Below are positions 40,321 through 49,033 of a DNA stretch of 64,000 bases, piece after piece. The stretch is taken from assembly GCF_014596975.1 (NCBI RefSeq), contig NZ_JACVXD010000004.1:1-64000 (forward strand), written 5' to 3'. The position numbers and the translations under genes were made by a program. This DNA comes from Aestuariibaculum marinum (lineage in GTDB: Bacteria; Bacteroidota; Bacteroidia; Flavobacteriales; Flavobacteriaceae). Positions within the stretch are counted from its first letter, which is position 1; every line of letters starts with the position of its first letter. The notes under the pieces are model-generated. The model searched no databases. It was not told where the DNA came from and worked only from the letters and a program-made list of their open reading frames with translations.

Positions 40321-43170
40321 TTAGGCTTCAGCATAAGCTTCAATAGGGGCGCACGAACATACTAAGTTTCTATCTCCAAAGGCGTCGTCTACACGTCTTA
40401 CCGTTGGCCAGAATTTATTGTTTTTAACGTACTCTAAAGGATATGCAGCAGCTTCACGAGTATAAGGTAAATCCCAAGAGTTTGCTGTTATCATTTCTAA
40501 AGTGTGCGGAGCATTCTTTAAAACGTTGTTTGTGTCGTCTTTAGAAGTGTTTTCAATTTCTTTTCTAATTGAAATTAAAGCATCACAAAAACGATCGATT
40601 TCAGCTTTGCTTTCACTTTCGGTAGGCTCAATCATTAAGGTTCCAGCTACAGGGAATGATACTGTAGGTGCGTGGAATCCGTAATCAATTAAACGTTTAG
40701 CGATATCTACTACTTCAATGCCATTAGCTTTAAACGGACGACAGTCAACAATCATTTCGTGAGCCGCACGACCACATTCTCCAGAATATAATGTCTCGAA
40801 ATTACCTTCTAAACGCGACTTAATGTAGTTGGCATTTAAGATGGCAATTTTAGTTGATTCTGTTAAACCTTCCGCACCTAGCATCTTAATGTATCCGTAA
40901 GAGATTAAACATACCAATGCAGAACCGAAAGGAGCAGCAGAAATAGCAGGAATCGCATCTGTGCCACCTACTTTTCTAACTGGGTTTCCAGGTAAGAATG
41001 GGACTAATTGTTTAGCCACACAAATTGGACCAACCCCAGGACCACCACCACCATGAGGAATGGCGAATGTTTTGTGTAGGTTCAAGTGACAAACATCTGC
41101 TCCAATGTTTCCAGGATTTGTTAATCCTACCTGAGCATTCATATTTGCACCATCCATATATACTTGTCCGCCGTTATCGTGGATGATTTGCGTAATCTCT
41201 TTAATTGCAGATTCGTAAACACCATGTGTTGATGGATACGTCACCATTAAACAAGATAAGTTGTCTTTGTGTAAAATAGCTTTTTCACGTAAATCTTCAA
41301 CATCGATATTTCCTTCTGGAGTCGATTTAGTAACCACAACTTTCATGCCCGCCATAACCGCACTCGCAGGGTTTGTTCCGTGAGCCGATGATGGAATTAA
41401 ACAGATGTTTCTGTGGTGATCGCCACGAGATTCGTGGTACGCTTTAATAACCATTAAACCGGCAAACTCGCCTTGAGCACCAGAGTTTGGCTGTAAAGAT
41501 GTTGCAGCGAATCCAGTAATTTCGGTTAACTGATCTTCTAATTCTTTTAAAACGGTTAAATAACCTTCCGCTTGATCTGAAGGAACAAACGGGTGAATGC
41601 TAGACCATTTCATGTTACTTAAAGGCAGCATTTCTGAAGCCGCATTAAGTTTCATTGTACAAGATCCTAAAGAAATCATCGATTGGTTTAAAGCTAAATC
41701 TTTACGCTCTAACCATTTAATGTAACGCATTAACTCTGTTTCAGAGTGGTAAGTGTTGAATACATCTGAAGTTAAGAATTCAGAGGTTCTTGTTAATGCT
41801 TCTGAAATATTATTGCTTTCTTTTAATTCAGAAACTGTGATTGCTTCTTTGTTTGCAGCTTGAGCAAATACAGAAAGAATAGCATTTACATCATCAACAG
41901 ACGTTGTTTCGTTTGTTGAAATGGTAACGGTTTCAGCATCTGGATAGAAGAAGTTTATTTTGTTATCTAAGGCTAATGTTTCAATCGCTTTAGCATCTGC
42001 TTTTACTTTAATCGTATCGAAGAAATCACTGTTTTCTTGCTTATAACCTAATGCTTTTAAACCTTCGGCTAAAGAAGAAGCCGCGTTATGTACTTTATCA
42101 GCAATAAACTTTAATCCTTTCGGACCGTGGTAAACTGCGTACATACTGGCCATAACCGCTAATAATACCTGAGCAGTACAAATGTTAGAAGTCGCTTTAT
42201 CACGCTTAATATGTTGTTCACGTGTTTGTAAAGCCATACGTAAGGCACGATCTCCGTTCATATCTTTACTTACACCAATGATACGCCCAGGCACATCACG
42301 TTTGTAAGCTTCTTTAGTAGCGAAGTATCCGGCATGAGGTCCACCATATCCCATTGGTACACCAAAACGTTGTGTAGTACCAACAACAACATCTGCACCA
42401 GATTTACCAGGTGCTTCAAGTTTTACTAAACTTAAAATATCGGCAGCTACAGCTACTTTTATATTGTTTTCGTTTGCTTTGCTAATGAACGATTTAATAT
42501 CGGTAATCTGACCGTCTTTTCCAGGGTATTGTAAAATAGCTCCGAAGAAATCTTCCGAAAAATCAAAATCATTTTCGCTTCCTACTACTAATTCAATACC
42601 AATAGGTAATGCTCTGGCTTCAAGAACAGATAATGTTTGTGGTAAAATAGCATCTGAAACAAAAAACTTGTTTACACCAGCTTTTTTCTGAGAACGATCG
42701 CGAACTGCGAATAGTAAACTCATCGCTTCTGCCACGGCAGTACCTTCATCAAGTAAAGAAGCGTTTGCGATTTCCATTCCGGTAAGTTCGATTACCATAG
42801 TCTGGAAATTTAATAAAGCTTCTAAACGCCCTTGAGCAATCTCAGCCTGGTATGGGGTGTAGGCCGTGTACCATCCTGGGTTTTCAAGAATATTTCTTTG
42901 AATTACTGCAGGTAAAACCGTTGGGTGATATCCTAATCCAATGTAAGTTTTAAAAACTTTGTTCTTATCAGCCAATCCTTGAATATGTAGAGAATACTCA
43001 TATTCTGTCATTGGTTCAGCTAAGTTTAAACCATTTTTTAATTTAATATCATCCGGTAAAGTTTCGTAAATCAACTGGTCTAGTGAATCTACCCCAATAG
43101 TTTGTAACATTTGGTTTTGTTCGTCTTCTCTAGGTCCAATATGACGCAATGCAAAAGCGTTTGTATTCAT
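40321..43170 (-). CDS. gcvP: Glycine dehydrogenase (decarboxylating), P protein
   Basis: 949 residues from ATG 43170 ([17 protein letters not shown]). It is the homodimeric full-length P protein of the glycine cleavage system. The PLP-dependent enzyme decarboxylates glycine and passes aminomethyl to the H protein. The N-terminal half holds [20 protein letters not shown] and [14 protein letters not shown] motifs ([16 protein letters not shown]). The C-terminal half has the PLP Lys in [16 protein letters not shown]. GcvH and GcvT are not in the window. A good -7 box precedes it. Confidence 0.95.
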   Translation of the reverse strand: MNTNAFALRHIGPREDEQNQMLQTIGVDSLDQLIYETLPDDIKLKNGLNLAEPMTEYEYSLHIQGLADKNKVFKTYIGLGYHPTVLPAVIQRNILENPGWYTAYTPYQAEIAQGRLEALLNFQTMVIELTGMEIANASLLDEGTAVAEAMSLLFAVRDRSQKKAGVNKFFVSDAILPQTLSVLEARALPIGIELVVGSENDFDFSEDFFGAILQYPGKDGQITDIKSFISKANENNIKVAVAADILSLVKLEAPGKSGADVVVGTTQRFGVPMGYGGPHAGYFATKEAYKRDVPGRIIGVSKDMNGDRALRMALQTREQHIKRDKATSNICTAQVLLAVMASMYAVYHGPKGLKFIADKVHNAASSLAEGLKALGYKQENSDFFDTIKVKADAKAIETLALDNKINFFYPDAETVTISTNETTSVDDVNAILSVFAQAANKEAITVSELKESNNISEALTRTSEFLTSDVFNTYHSETELMRYIKWLERKDLALNQSMISLGSCTMKLNAASEMLPLSNMKWSSIHPFVPSDQAEGYLTVLKELEDQLTEITGFAATSLQPNSGAQGEFAGLMVIKAYHESRGDHHRNICLIPSSAHGTNPASAVMAGMKVVVTKSTPEGNIDVEDLREKAILHKDNLSCLMVTYPSTHGVYESAIKEITQIIHDNGGQVYMDGANMNAQVGLTNPGNIGADVCHLNLHKTFAIPHGGGGPGVGPICVAKQLVPFLPGNPVRKVGGTDAIPAISAAPFGSALVCLISYGYIKMLGAEGLTESTKIAILNANYIKSRLEGNFETLYSGECGRAAHEMIVDCRPFKANGIEVVDIAKRLIDYGFHAPTVSFPVAGTLMIEPTESESKAEIDRFCDALISIRKEIENTSKDDTNNVLKNAPHTLEMITANSWDLPYTREAAAYPLEYVKNNKFWPTVRRVDDAFGDRNLVCSCAPIEAYAEA

Positions 43171-43198
43171 TAAAAATTGAATTTTGTTAAATATGCCG

Positions 43199-43206
43199 CA
43201 AAAGTA
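43199..43206 (-). promoter_or_regulatory. -7 box (TACTTTTG) for gcvP
   Basis: An exact TAnnTTTG match on the minus strand, 28 bases before ATG 43170; it excludes the longer reading from 43209. Confidence 0.6.
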
Positions 43207-43280
43207 CATAATATTAAGTGTGTTTTCTTGTCTAAAAGGGGGTGTTTTTATTCACAGGATGTTAACTTTAACACTTTGTT

Positions 43281-43288
43281 TACATTTG
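43281..43288 (+). promoter_or_regulatory. -7 box (TACATTTG) immediately before the UbiA-like gene
   Basis: An exact TAnnTTTG match ending four bases before the ATG at 43293; transcription would start at the start codon. Confidence 0.5.
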
Positions 43289-43292
43289 TGTT

Positions 43293-44126
43293 ATGAAAAT
43301 TTTTAAACAGCTCCTGAATTTCTACATCAATAGCAGTTTTCATGTAGCCTTTGCAGTAGTTGCATTAACATGGATAACCTTGCTGGAATTTCACCTTGGT
43401 TTTGATAGAAATCTTCTCACTTTTGTATTCTTTGCCTCGGTTACAGGTTATAATTTTGTAAAGTATTTTGGTATAGCAAGATTCCATCACAGAAGCTTGT
43501 CTAATTGGTTGAAGACGATTCAGATTGTATCTTTTTTCTGTTTTGTATTCATGTGTTATTATGTGTTGAAATTAAAGCTGGAAACCTTAGTTTTTATTGT
43601 TGGATTTGGTGTTGTAACCTTTTTTTATGCCGTTCCGTTTATACCAAAACGTTTGTATTTGGATAGCAAACAAAATTTGAGAAATATAGGCGGATTGAAG
43701 GTCTATTTAATAGCTTTGGTATGGACCGGTGTTACCGTTTTTTTACCAGTGATTAACAATAATTACGGTATTGAGTACGATGTGATTTTAACAGCGATTC
43801 AGCGTTGGATATTTATTATTGTTTTAATGTTGCCTTTTGAAATTCGCGATTTAAGTTACGATAGTTTAAAACTGGCAACTATTCCGCAGAAAATAGGGGT
43901 AGAGCAAACTAAAATTATGGGGATGGTACTGCTCGGAACCTTTTATACAATAGAGTTTTTTAAAGACAGTATTGCTTCAGGAAATTTATTAATTATGTTT
44001 TTAATTAGTGCAATAACCTTGTTTTTTGTGAAGTATGCCGATGTGAATCAAGGCCGGTATTATTGTTCGTTTTGGGTTGAAGGGTTACCTATTTTATGGT
44101 TCTTGTTACTGCTAATATTTAACTAA
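43293..44126 (+). CDS. UbiA-like polytopic membrane protein
   Basis: A 277-residue inner membrane protein with about eight hydrophobic segments, resembling the UbiA prenyltransferase fold. The second aspartate region is recognisable (EIRDLSYDSLKLATIPQKIG, Asp-x3-Asp, like the one in MenA and UbiA). The first NDxxDxxxD motif is not; its place holds GYNFVKYFGIARF. It may be a divergent or non-catalytic family member, so I do not name a substrate. It overlaps the 3' end of the convergent anti-sigma-like gene by 8 bases. Confidence 0.65.
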   Translation: MKIFKQLLNFYINSSFHVAFAVVALTWITLLEFHLGFDRNLLTFVFFASVTGYNFVKYFGIARFHHRSLSNWLKTIQIVSFFCFVFMCYYVLKLKLETLVFIVGFGVVTFFYAVPFIPKRLYLDSKQNLRNIGGLKVYLIALVWTGVTVFLPVINNNYGIEYDVILTAIQRWIFIIVLMLPFEIRDLSYDSLKLATIPQKIGVEQTKIMGMVLLGTFYTIEFFKDSIASGNLLIMFLISAITLFFVKYADVNQGRYYCSFWVEGLPILWFLLLLIFN

Positions 44127-44385
44127 TTTTCTGTTCTTTTAAAGCTTTGTTAAATTTCTCTTTTAAAGCTGCCTTACACTGTTTATCCATACATTGAATG
44201 TTAGATGATTTTATAGCGTCTGTAAGTTTTTTGTTATTCTTCGTATAGTCTCGGCAGCACGGACATAAAATTAAGTGAACGTTTAATTTTAGTTTTTCCC
44301 AAAGAGAAGCCTCTTGATACTGTGCTTTGTCGCAAACGTGATTTGCTTTATTACAAGGGTTTGTACTGTTATCTTTACTACTCAT
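44119..44385 (-). CDS. Small Cys-rich protein, putative zinc-binding anti-sigma factor
   Basis: An 88-residue soluble protein with Cys11, Cys18 and the motif HLILCPCC (His37-x3-Cys41-x2-Cys44), the layout of a ZAS zinc anti-sigma domain. Another Cys pair (QCMDKQC) lies near the C terminus. It begins one base after the sigma factor stop, so the two are translationally coupled. There is no transmembrane segment, so it would be a cytosolic, possibly redox- or metal-responsive anti-sigma. The role is inferred from motif plus position. Confidence 0.7.
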   Translation of the reverse strand: MSSKDNSTNPCNKANHVCDKAQYQEASLWEKLKLNVHLILCPCCRDYTKNNKKLTDAIKSSNIQCMDKQCKAALKEKFNKALKEQKIS

Positions 44386-44386
44386 A

Positions 44387-44938
44387 TTAAAACCAATTTT
44401 CTTTTAAACATTCTGCCATTGCCGTACGTGCTCTGTGAATAATAACCCAAAGGTTAGACGCAGTGATATTAAGTTCATTACAAATAACTTCGGTGTCTTG
44501 ACCCTCAATCGTTTTCAATCTAAAAACCTGTGCCTGTTTTTCGGGGAGTTTACTTAAGCAGTTATAAATGGCATCACCAAGTTCGGTGTTTTCCATAGCA
44601 TCTTCAGCAGTTTTGTCGAACGGATCTGCCACGCGCTCTTCTAACCAGTCGCCTTCGTCTTCTTCCGTGTTGAAGCTCATTCGCACTTCGGCTTGTCCTT
44701 TATTTGAATTAATCTTACGATAGTAATCAATAATTTTCCGCTTTAAAATAGAAATCAGCCAGGTGCGTTCGCTGGATTCTCCTTTAAAATTTTTCATTGA
44801 TTTTAATCCTGCAAAAAAAGTGTCCTGAACTAAATCCTGTGCTACCTCTCTGTCGTTAACACGCGAAATAGTGTAATTGTAAAGGTAATCGGAATATAAA
44901 TCGATCCACTTATTCGGATTAATTTTATGGTTAGACAT
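44387..44938 (-). CDS. RNA polymerase ECF-type sigma factor
   Basis: A 183-residue sigma-70 family protein with region 2 (DREVAQDLVQDTFFAGLKSM and ERTWLISILKRKIIDYYRK) and region 4 (LSKLPEKQAQVFRLKTIEG through ASNLWVIIHRARTAMAECL). The spacer between them is acidic (TEEDEGDWLEERV). It is followed directly by a Cys-rich putative anti-sigma gene, the usual arrangement for stress-responsive ECF factors. Its own promoter carries a TAnnTTTG box, so expression at least partly depends on the housekeeping sigma. Confidence 0.93.
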   Translation of the reverse strand: MSNHKINPNKWIDLYSDYLYNYTISRVNDREVAQDLVQDTFFAGLKSMKNFKGESSERTWLISILKRKIIDYYRKINSNKGQAEVRMSFNTEEDEGDWLEERVADPFDKTAEDAMENTELGDAIYNCLSKLPEKQAQVFRLKTIEGQDTEVICNELNITASNLWVIIHRARTAMAECLKENWF

Positions 44939-44964
44939 TGGTTAGGCTGTTTATAGATACCTTT

Positions 44965-44972
44965 CAAAAATA
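44965..44972 (-). promoter_or_regulatory. -7 box (TATTTTTG) for the ECF sigma operon
   Basis: An exact TAnnTTTG match on the minus strand, 26 bases before the sigma ATG and immediately after the upstream terminator. Confidence 0.55.
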
Positions 44973-44978
44973 GAATAA

Positions 44979-45006
44979 AAAAGCCGATGTATTACAATCG
45001 GCTTTT
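44979..45006 (-). terminator. Terminator of the M3 peptidase gene
   Basis: A 10-bp perfect stem (aaaagccgat / atcggctttt, 8-base loop) followed by T on the minus strand, just after the peptidase stop. Confidence 0.88.
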
Positions 45007-45014
45007 CATTTGTT

Positions 45015-47054
45015 CTAATTTTTTATTAATCCCGCACGTCTTAGTAACGCTTCTGGTTGCGGTTCTTTTCCGCGAAAGCGTTTGTATAAGGTCATCGGGT
45101 CATCGGTACCACCTTGCGATAATATGTTGTCTTTAAATTTCCGAGCCACTTCTGAACTAAAAATGCCTTCTTCTTTAAAATACTCGAAAGCGTCGGCATC
45201 TAAAACTTCCGCCCATTTGTAGCTGTAATATCCAGAACTATACCCGCCTTGAAAAATATGAGAAAATGACGTGCTCATACAGTTTTCGGCAATATCAGGA
45301 TATAGTTTTGTGTTTTCAAAAGCCTGAGTTTCGAAATCTTTTACTGAAGTAATTTGCTCTGGCGAATCACTACCATGCCAGCTCATGTCTAATAATCCGA
45401 AACTCAACTGACGTAAAGTCTGCATGCCTTCATGGAAGGTTGCCGACTCTTTTATTTTCTCAACCAGTTCCATAGGAATCACTTCGCCGGTTTCGTAGTG
45501 TGTAGCGAATAATTCAAGCGCTTCTTTTTCGTAGCACCAGTTTTCCATCACCTGACTTGGTAGCTCTACGAAATCCCAGAACACGCTGGTTCCTGAAAGA
45601 CTCGGGTAAGTCGTGTTGGCTAACATGCCATGTAATGCATGACCAAATTCATGAAATAAAGTAGTAACCTCGTTAAATGTTAATAACGACGGTTTGCTCT
45701 TGGTTGGCTTCGTAAAATTACAAACAATGGAAATATGCGGACGGCTGTTTTCACCATCTTTCACATATTGTGGTTTGTAAACCGTCATCCAGGCACCGTT
45801 ACGTTTTCCAGGTCTTGGGAAAAAGTCGGCATATAGAATCGAAATGTAGTCGCCGTTGGTATTGGTAACCTTGTATGTTAATACATCGTCGTGGTATTTA
45901 TCGATGGTATTTATTTCTTCAAATTGTAAACCGAAAAGTTTTTCGGCAACAGTAAAAGCACCGTTAATAACATTTTCTAGTTTGAAATAAGGTTTTAGTT
46001 TTTCATCATCTAAATTGAATAATTTCTGTTTCAATTTTTCTGAATAATATGCTGAATCCCATTTTTGAAGCTGATCGATACCATCTAAATCTTTCGCAAA
46101 TTGTTCAAGATTCCCAAATTCGGCTTGAGCAGCAGGTTTTGCTTTTTCAAGAATATCGTTTAAGAAGGTTTGAACGTTTTCTGGGGTTTTAGCCATACGT
46201 TCTTCTAGAACGAAATCAGCATGAGTTTTATACCCTAATAGATTCGCACGTTCATGACGTAGTTTTACAATTTTTAAAACAATCGCCTGATTATCTAATT
46301 CATCGTTTTGAAACGATTTTGCACCAAACGCAATGGCTAAGGTTTTACGCAATTCACGATTATTGGCATAAGTCATAAACGGAATATAGCTCGGATAATC
46401 TAAAGTAATTAACCAGCCGTCTTTGCCTTTGCTTTCTGCTAATTGCGCTGCCGCTTCTTTAGCCCCTTCAGGTAAACCAGCTAAATCCTCTTCATTTGTA
46501 ATATGAAGCTCGTATTTGTTAGTTTCGGCTAAAACATTCTCACCGAAGGTTAATTTCAGTTTACTTAATTCTTTATCAATCTCACGGAGTTGTTGCTTTT
46601 TGTCTTCTGCTAGGTTTGCTCCATTTCTTGAAAATCCTTTGTACTTTTTGTCTAAAAGCGTAGCTTGTTCGGTTGTTAAGTCTAACGAATCTTTAGCATC
46701 GTACACAGCTTTTACACGTTTAAAAAGCGCTTCGTTTAAGGTAATGTCATTACTGAATTCTGACAGCATAGGGGAAACCTCTTGTGCTATTTTTTGAATC
46801 TCGTCGTTAGTCTCTGCCGAATTTAAATTGAAAAATATACTCGATACGCGATCTAACTGCTCACCAGAAAAATCTAAAGCTTCAATAGTATTTTGAAACG
46901 TTGGAGCTTCGGGGTTATTAGTAATGGCGTCTATCTCTGCTTTTGCGTTTTCAATGCCTTCTTTTATGGCCGGAAGAAAATCACTATTATTAATTTGTGA
47001 AAATGGCGCTGTATTAAAAGGAGTATGAAATTTTTTTAGTAAGATGTTTGTCAT
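45015..47054 (-). CDS. M3 family metallopeptidase (oligopeptidase A / Dcp-like)
   Basis: A 679-residue thimet-oligopeptidase-family zinc peptidase that degrades short peptides. The zinc motif is TLFHEFGHALHGMLA (HExxH), with the third ligand region FVELPSQVMENWC. Other family stretches are YADFFPRPGKRNGAWM and FSHIFQGGYSSGYYSYKWAE. There is no signal peptide, so it is cytoplasmic and likely oligopeptidase A-like or dipeptidyl carboxypeptidase-like. It stands alone between the ECF sigma operon and a small-RNA candidate. Confidence 0.93.
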   Translation of the reverse strand: MTNILLKKFHTPFNTAPFSQINNSDFLPAIKEGIENAKAEIDAITNNPEAPTFQNTIEALDFSGEQLDRVSSIFFNLNSAETNDEIQKIAQEVSPMLSEFSNDITLNEALFKRVKAVYDAKDSLDLTTEQATLLDKKYKGFSRNGANLAEDKKQQLREIDKELSKLKLTFGENVLAETNKYELHITNEEDLAGLPEGAKEAAAQLAESKGKDGWLITLDYPSYIPFMTYANNRELRKTLAIAFGAKSFQNDELDNQAIVLKIVKLRHERANLLGYKTHADFVLEERMAKTPENVQTFLNDILEKAKPAAQAEFGNLEQFAKDLDGIDQLQKWDSAYYSEKLKQKLFNLDDEKLKPYFKLENVINGAFTVAEKLFGLQFEEINTIDKYHDDVLTYKVTNTNGDYISILYADFFPRPGKRNGAWMTVYKPQYVKDGENSRPHISIVCNFTKPTKSKPSLLTFNEVTTLFHEFGHALHGMLANTTYPSLSGTSVFWDFVELPSQVMENWCYEKEALELFATHYETGEVIPMELVEKIKESATFHEGMQTLRQLSFGLLDMSWHGSDSPEQITSVKDFETQAFENTKLYPDIAENCMSTSFSHIFQGGYSSGYYSYKWAEVLDADAFEYFKEEGIFSSEVARKFKDNILSQGGTDDPMTLYKRFRGKEPQPEALLRRAGLIKN

Positions 47055-47112
47055 TTTAGTAATAAATATGTTAAAACAAAAAATATATTATGCATACATA
47101 GTATATTTTTTG

Positions 47113-47201
47113 TAGATTTGACGCAGTTCAATTGAAAGAGTGACTAACTCAAATGAATTATTCTTAATAGCACTAAACCCCGAATCTCTTCGGGGTTTTT
47201 T
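47113..47201 (+). ncRNA. Candidate small RNA (promoter plus intrinsic terminator, no ORF)
   Basis: On the plus strand between two minus-strand genes there is a -7 box TAGATTTG (47113-47120). About 50 bases on is a strong terminator with stem aaaccccgaa/ttcggggttt (47175-47198) and six T. The T run is on the plus strand, so it does not mainly serve purE, which ends at 47205 on the other strand. The predicted RNA is ~75 nt from about 47126. There is no coding potential. The hairpin could also weakly terminate purE. Confidence 0.4.
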
Positions 47202-47204
47202 GAT

Positions 47205-47684
47205 TTATAAGCCTTTAGCCGACTCGTATACCTTTTGCTTTAAGCTTTCTTTATAGTCAATTATTTTGTTTAAAACGACTTCGTCTGCAGAGCCAATAAT
47301 TTGTGCGGCTAAGATTCCCGCATTCTTTGCACCGTTTAAAGCTACAGTTGCTACAGGGACACCTCCAGGCATTTGTAAAATAGATAATACAGAATCCCAA
47401 CCATCTATAGAGTTGCTGCTTTTTACAGGAACACCAATAACAGGTAGTGGCGATAAAGAGGCTATCATACCTGGTAAGTGTGCGGCACCTCCGGCACCCG
47501 CGATAATTACTCCAATACCGCGAGTATGGGCATTTTTACCATAGTCGAATAATTTCTCAGGAGTTCTGTGTGCAGACACGATATCTACTTCAACTTCAAT
47601 ATTGAAATCTTTTAAAATGTCTATAGCGTCTTGCATTACAGGCAAATCGCTTTTGCTTCCCATGATGATTCCTACTTTATTCAT
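47205..47684 (-). CDS. purE: N5-carboxyaminoimidazole ribonucleotide mutase
   Basis: A 159-residue class I PurE that converts N5-CAIR to CAIR in purine synthesis. GIIMGSKSDLPVMQDA, DIVSAHRTPEKLFDY, VIIAGAGGAAHLPGMIASL and LSILQMPGGVPVATVA are the diagnostic loops, with the catalytic His in SAHRTP. It lies 41 bases after purK, and the two consecutive enzymes form an operon. Confidence 0.96.
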   Translation of the reverse strand: MNKVGIIMGSKSDLPVMQDAIDILKDFNIEVEVDIVSAHRTPEKLFDYGKNAHTRGIGVIIAGAGGAAHLPGMIASLSPLPVIGVPVKSSNSIDGWDSVLSILQMPGGVPVATVALNGAKNAGILAAQIIGSADEVVLNKIIDYKESLKQKVYESAKGL

Positions 47685-47725
47685 CTAAAATTGTTTTTGT
47701 GTTTTTATCTTTATTGATTTGGCGT

Positions 47726-48880
47726 TTATTCGCTAATCACTTTTATCGTCGATTTTACTTCTTCGGCAATTGTTCTGGCCATATTGATATCTTGATCCAC
47801 AATAGTAACATGTCCCATTTTTCTAAACGGACGTGTTTGTTTTTTACCGTAGATGTGTGGTGTAACACCATCTAATCCCATAATGGCCGAAATGTTTTCG
47901 TAAACCACATTGCCACTGTAGCCTTCAGCGCCTACTAAGTTTACCATAACGCCACCAACTTTACTATCGGTACGCCCAAGAGGTAAATCTAAAATGGCTC
48001 TTAAATGCTGTTCGAACTGGGAGGTGTAACTCGCTTCGATAGACTGGTGACCAGAGTTGTGAGGTCTTGGAGCGACTTCGTTTATTAAAATCTCGTCGTT
48101 TTGTGTTTGAAACATTTCAACGGCTAATAAACCAACATGGTTAAAAGCTTCCGAGGTTCTTAAAGCGACATCAATGGCTTTTTGTGCAACGTCTTCCGGT
48201 ATTCTTGCAGGACAAATAACGTATTCTACCTGATTAGCCTCAGGGTGAAATTCCATTTCAACTACCGGAAAATTTTTACTTTCTCCAGAAAGTGTGCGAG
48301 CCACAATTACTGCCAATTCATTTTTAAAAGGTACTAATTCTTCAGCAATACATTCAACATTTGGTAAGCCGTCTAAATCTGAAACTGATTTTACAATTTT
48401 AACCCCTTGTCCGTCGTAACCAAACTGAGCTGATTTCCAAACAAAAGGCACAGTTAAACTGCCATGGTCGATAGCCTCTTTTACTTCTGTAGTATAAGCA
48501 AAACGCGTAAAAGGCGAGGTTGGTAAATTATTGTCTGTATAAAACAATTTTTGTCTCGCTTTGTTTTGAATAGTCCTAAGAGTTTTAGAGGCAGGATATA
48601 CTTTGATACCTTCTTTTTCAAGTGCTTCTAATGCATCAACGTTTACGTTTTCAATTTCAATGGTTAATACATCAACCTGTTTACCAAAATTGTAAACGGC
48701 ATCAAAATCCATTAAGTCACCTAAATGAAATTCGTTACTTGCAATTTTACAAGGAGCTTCGTTACTAGAATCTAATACACAAGTGTATATGTCAAACTTT
48801 CTGGTATCGTTAAGAAGCATTTTACCTAATTGACCGCCACCAAGAATACCTAGTTTAAAATTTGAAGAAAAATAGTTCAT
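47726..48880 (-). CDS. purK: N5-carboxyaminoimidazole ribonucleotide synthase
   Basis: A 384-residue ATP-grasp enzyme that carboxylates AIR using ATP and bicarbonate, making the substrate of PurE. KLGILGGGQLGKML is the N-terminal loop; VWKSAQFGYDGQGVKI and INEVAPRPHNSGHQSIE are ATP-grasp and metal-site motifs. It is the first gene of a purK-purE operon with a -7 box at 48931-48938. Confidence 0.95.
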   Translation of the reverse strand: MNYFSSNFKLGILGGGQLGKMLLNDTRKFDIYTCVLDSSNEAPCKIASNEFHLGDLMDFDAVYNFGKQVDVLTIEIENVNVDALEALEKEGIKVYPASKTLRTIQNKARQKLFYTDNNLPTSPFTRFAYTTEVKEAIDHGSLTVPFVWKSAQFGYDGQGVKIVKSVSDLDGLPNVECIAEELVPFKNELAVIVARTLSGESKNFPVVEMEFHPEANQVEYVICPARIPEDVAQKAIDVALRTSEAFNHVGLLAVEMFQTQNDEILINEVAPRPHNSGHQSIEASYTSQFEQHLRAILDLPLGRTDSKVGGVMVNLVGAEGYSGNVVYENISAIMGLDGVTPHIYGKKQTRPFRKMGHVTIVDQDINMARTIAEEVKSTIKVISE

Positions 48881-48930
48881 TGTTTATCTTTAAAAATGAA
48901 ATTAAATTGTCTAACCGACAAAATATGATG

Positions 48931-48938
48931 CAAAAATA
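48931..48938 (-). promoter_or_regulatory. -7 box (TATTTTTG) for purK-purE
   Basis: An exact TAnnTTTG match on the minus strand, 50 bases before the purK ATG. I see no recognisable purine riboswitch in the leader. Confidence 0.55.
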
Positions 48939-49002
48939 CACTTAAATATTAATTAGTATCTAAATCGTAAATCAAAAAATGGTGATTCCTTAATCTATTG
49001 AT

Positions 49003-49010
49003 TATCTTTG
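49003..49010 (+). promoter_or_regulatory. -7 box (TATCTTTG) for the HPRT-Adk gene
   Basis: An exact TAnnTTTG match 23 bases before the GTG start, in the divergent gap with purK. Confidence 0.6.
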
Positions 49011-49033
49011 CACCTTTATTAAAATAAGTTTCA

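Noticed and set aside
47125..47200. Region 47125-47200 as a tRNA
   Set aside because: There is no cloverleaf, anticodon arm or T loop; only the terminator hairpin is convincing.
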